Below, piece after piece: positions 63,911 through 64,000 of a DNA stretch of 64,000 nt (the stretch's first letter is position 1; every line of letters starts with the position of its first letter). Source of the DNA: an uncultured Paracoccaceae bacterium. GTDB taxonomy: Bacteria; Pseudomonadota; Alphaproteobacteria; Rhodobacterales; Rhodobacteraceae. Position numbers and translations under genes: made by a program. Where the stretch lies: positions 41,158 through 105,157 of the forward strand of contig CANNFU010000012.1 of NCBI GenBank assembly GCA_947503965.1, given 5' to 3'. The notes below the pieces were generated by a model. That model had not been told where the DNA came from. It saw nothing but the letters and a program-made list of their open reading frames with translations, and did no database searches.

Positions 63911-64000
63911 CTAATCGGGCGTGTGGGTCAAGTTCATTTCATCGTTTATGTTCCGTCCTTTGGGATCACTGTCCTTCATCCGGGTCACGCTTCTCTTCGC
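63911..64000 (-). other. Possible C-terminal end of a gene entering from the right
   Basis: One minus-strand frame is open from the window edge to a TAG at 63911 (AKRSVTRMKDSDPKGRNIND then EMNLTHTPD). It is too short to assign, and open frames of this size arise by chance. No other gene is seen between 63845 and the end. Confidence 0.2.

Noticed and set aside
1..64000. Search by eye for tRNA, rRNA, CRISPR arrays, phage genes and intact transposases
   Set aside because: None found. Short palindromes are present, but no cloverleaf, spaced repeat array or DDE/tyrosine recombinase motif was seen.

Overview
The window is GC-rich, gene-dense chromosomal DNA from an alphaproteobacterium, almost certainly Rhodobacterales (Roseobacter group). 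The evidence is a complex I (nuo) locus with interspersed extra genes of Rhodobacter type (DUF5333- and DUF5337-like), a birA-coaX-rnj tail behind nuoN, a leucine-degradation (liu) cluster, and many short envelope proteins. I cannot fix the genus. No tRNA, rRNA, CRISPR array, phage or intact insertion sequence was seen. LAYOUT. 1-3259 (minus): glmU, glmS and the start of a DNA-alkylation-repair gene (UDP-GlcNAc synthesis). 3386-5897 (plus): phosphoglycolate phosphatase, DegT-type aminotransferase, SAP/DUF6434 protein. 5963-15077 (plus): leucine catabolism (ivd, mccB, mccA, GST, HMG-CoA lyase, methylglutaconyl-CoA hydratase), which together take isovaleryl-CoA to acetoacetate and acetyl-CoA; three translationally coupled envelope genes sit between ivd and mccB. 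15149-16090: membrane protein of unknown role. 16201-45383 (plus): the 14 nuo genes in order A to N. nuoA has its own likely promoter and is followed by a strong hairpin terminator. About 5 kb of unrelated genes follow (a phosphate-binding-like/OmpA fusion, a TetR regulator with a perfect palindromic operator, GFA-like genes, a lipoprotein), and nuoB then starts behind a second likely promoter. From nuoB onward nearly every gap between nuo genes carries passenger genes, many of them secreted or membrane proteins joined by 1-4 nt stop/start overlaps. NuoH carries a C-terminal extension of about 138 residues, and NuoE carries a C-terminal domain shared with a nearby membrane protein. 45373-48581: birA, coaX and rnj, coupled to the end of nuoN. 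48642-58966 (mostly minus): Excalibur-type lipoprotein, DEAD-box helicase, conserved hypotheticals, a duplicated gene with one decayed copy, three beta-barrel-like lipoproteins, prfC and a Hint-domain protein. 59075-62115 (plus): SDR, AlkC-like protein, and an orphan Fbp/Pot-type ABC ATPase. 62328-63844: P-loop kinase-like protein (minus) and a SAM methyltransferase (plus). THEMES. Small, cysteine-bearing or lipobox-bearing envelope genes are spliced into core operons at stop codons, in both the nuo and liu clusters. A four-member family of lipoproteins with a short polar or Gly-rich tether and a predicted beta-barrel recurs in the window (20523, 53690, 54989, 57378). These, the NuoH extension and the split of nuoA from nuoB are the most noteworthy observations.
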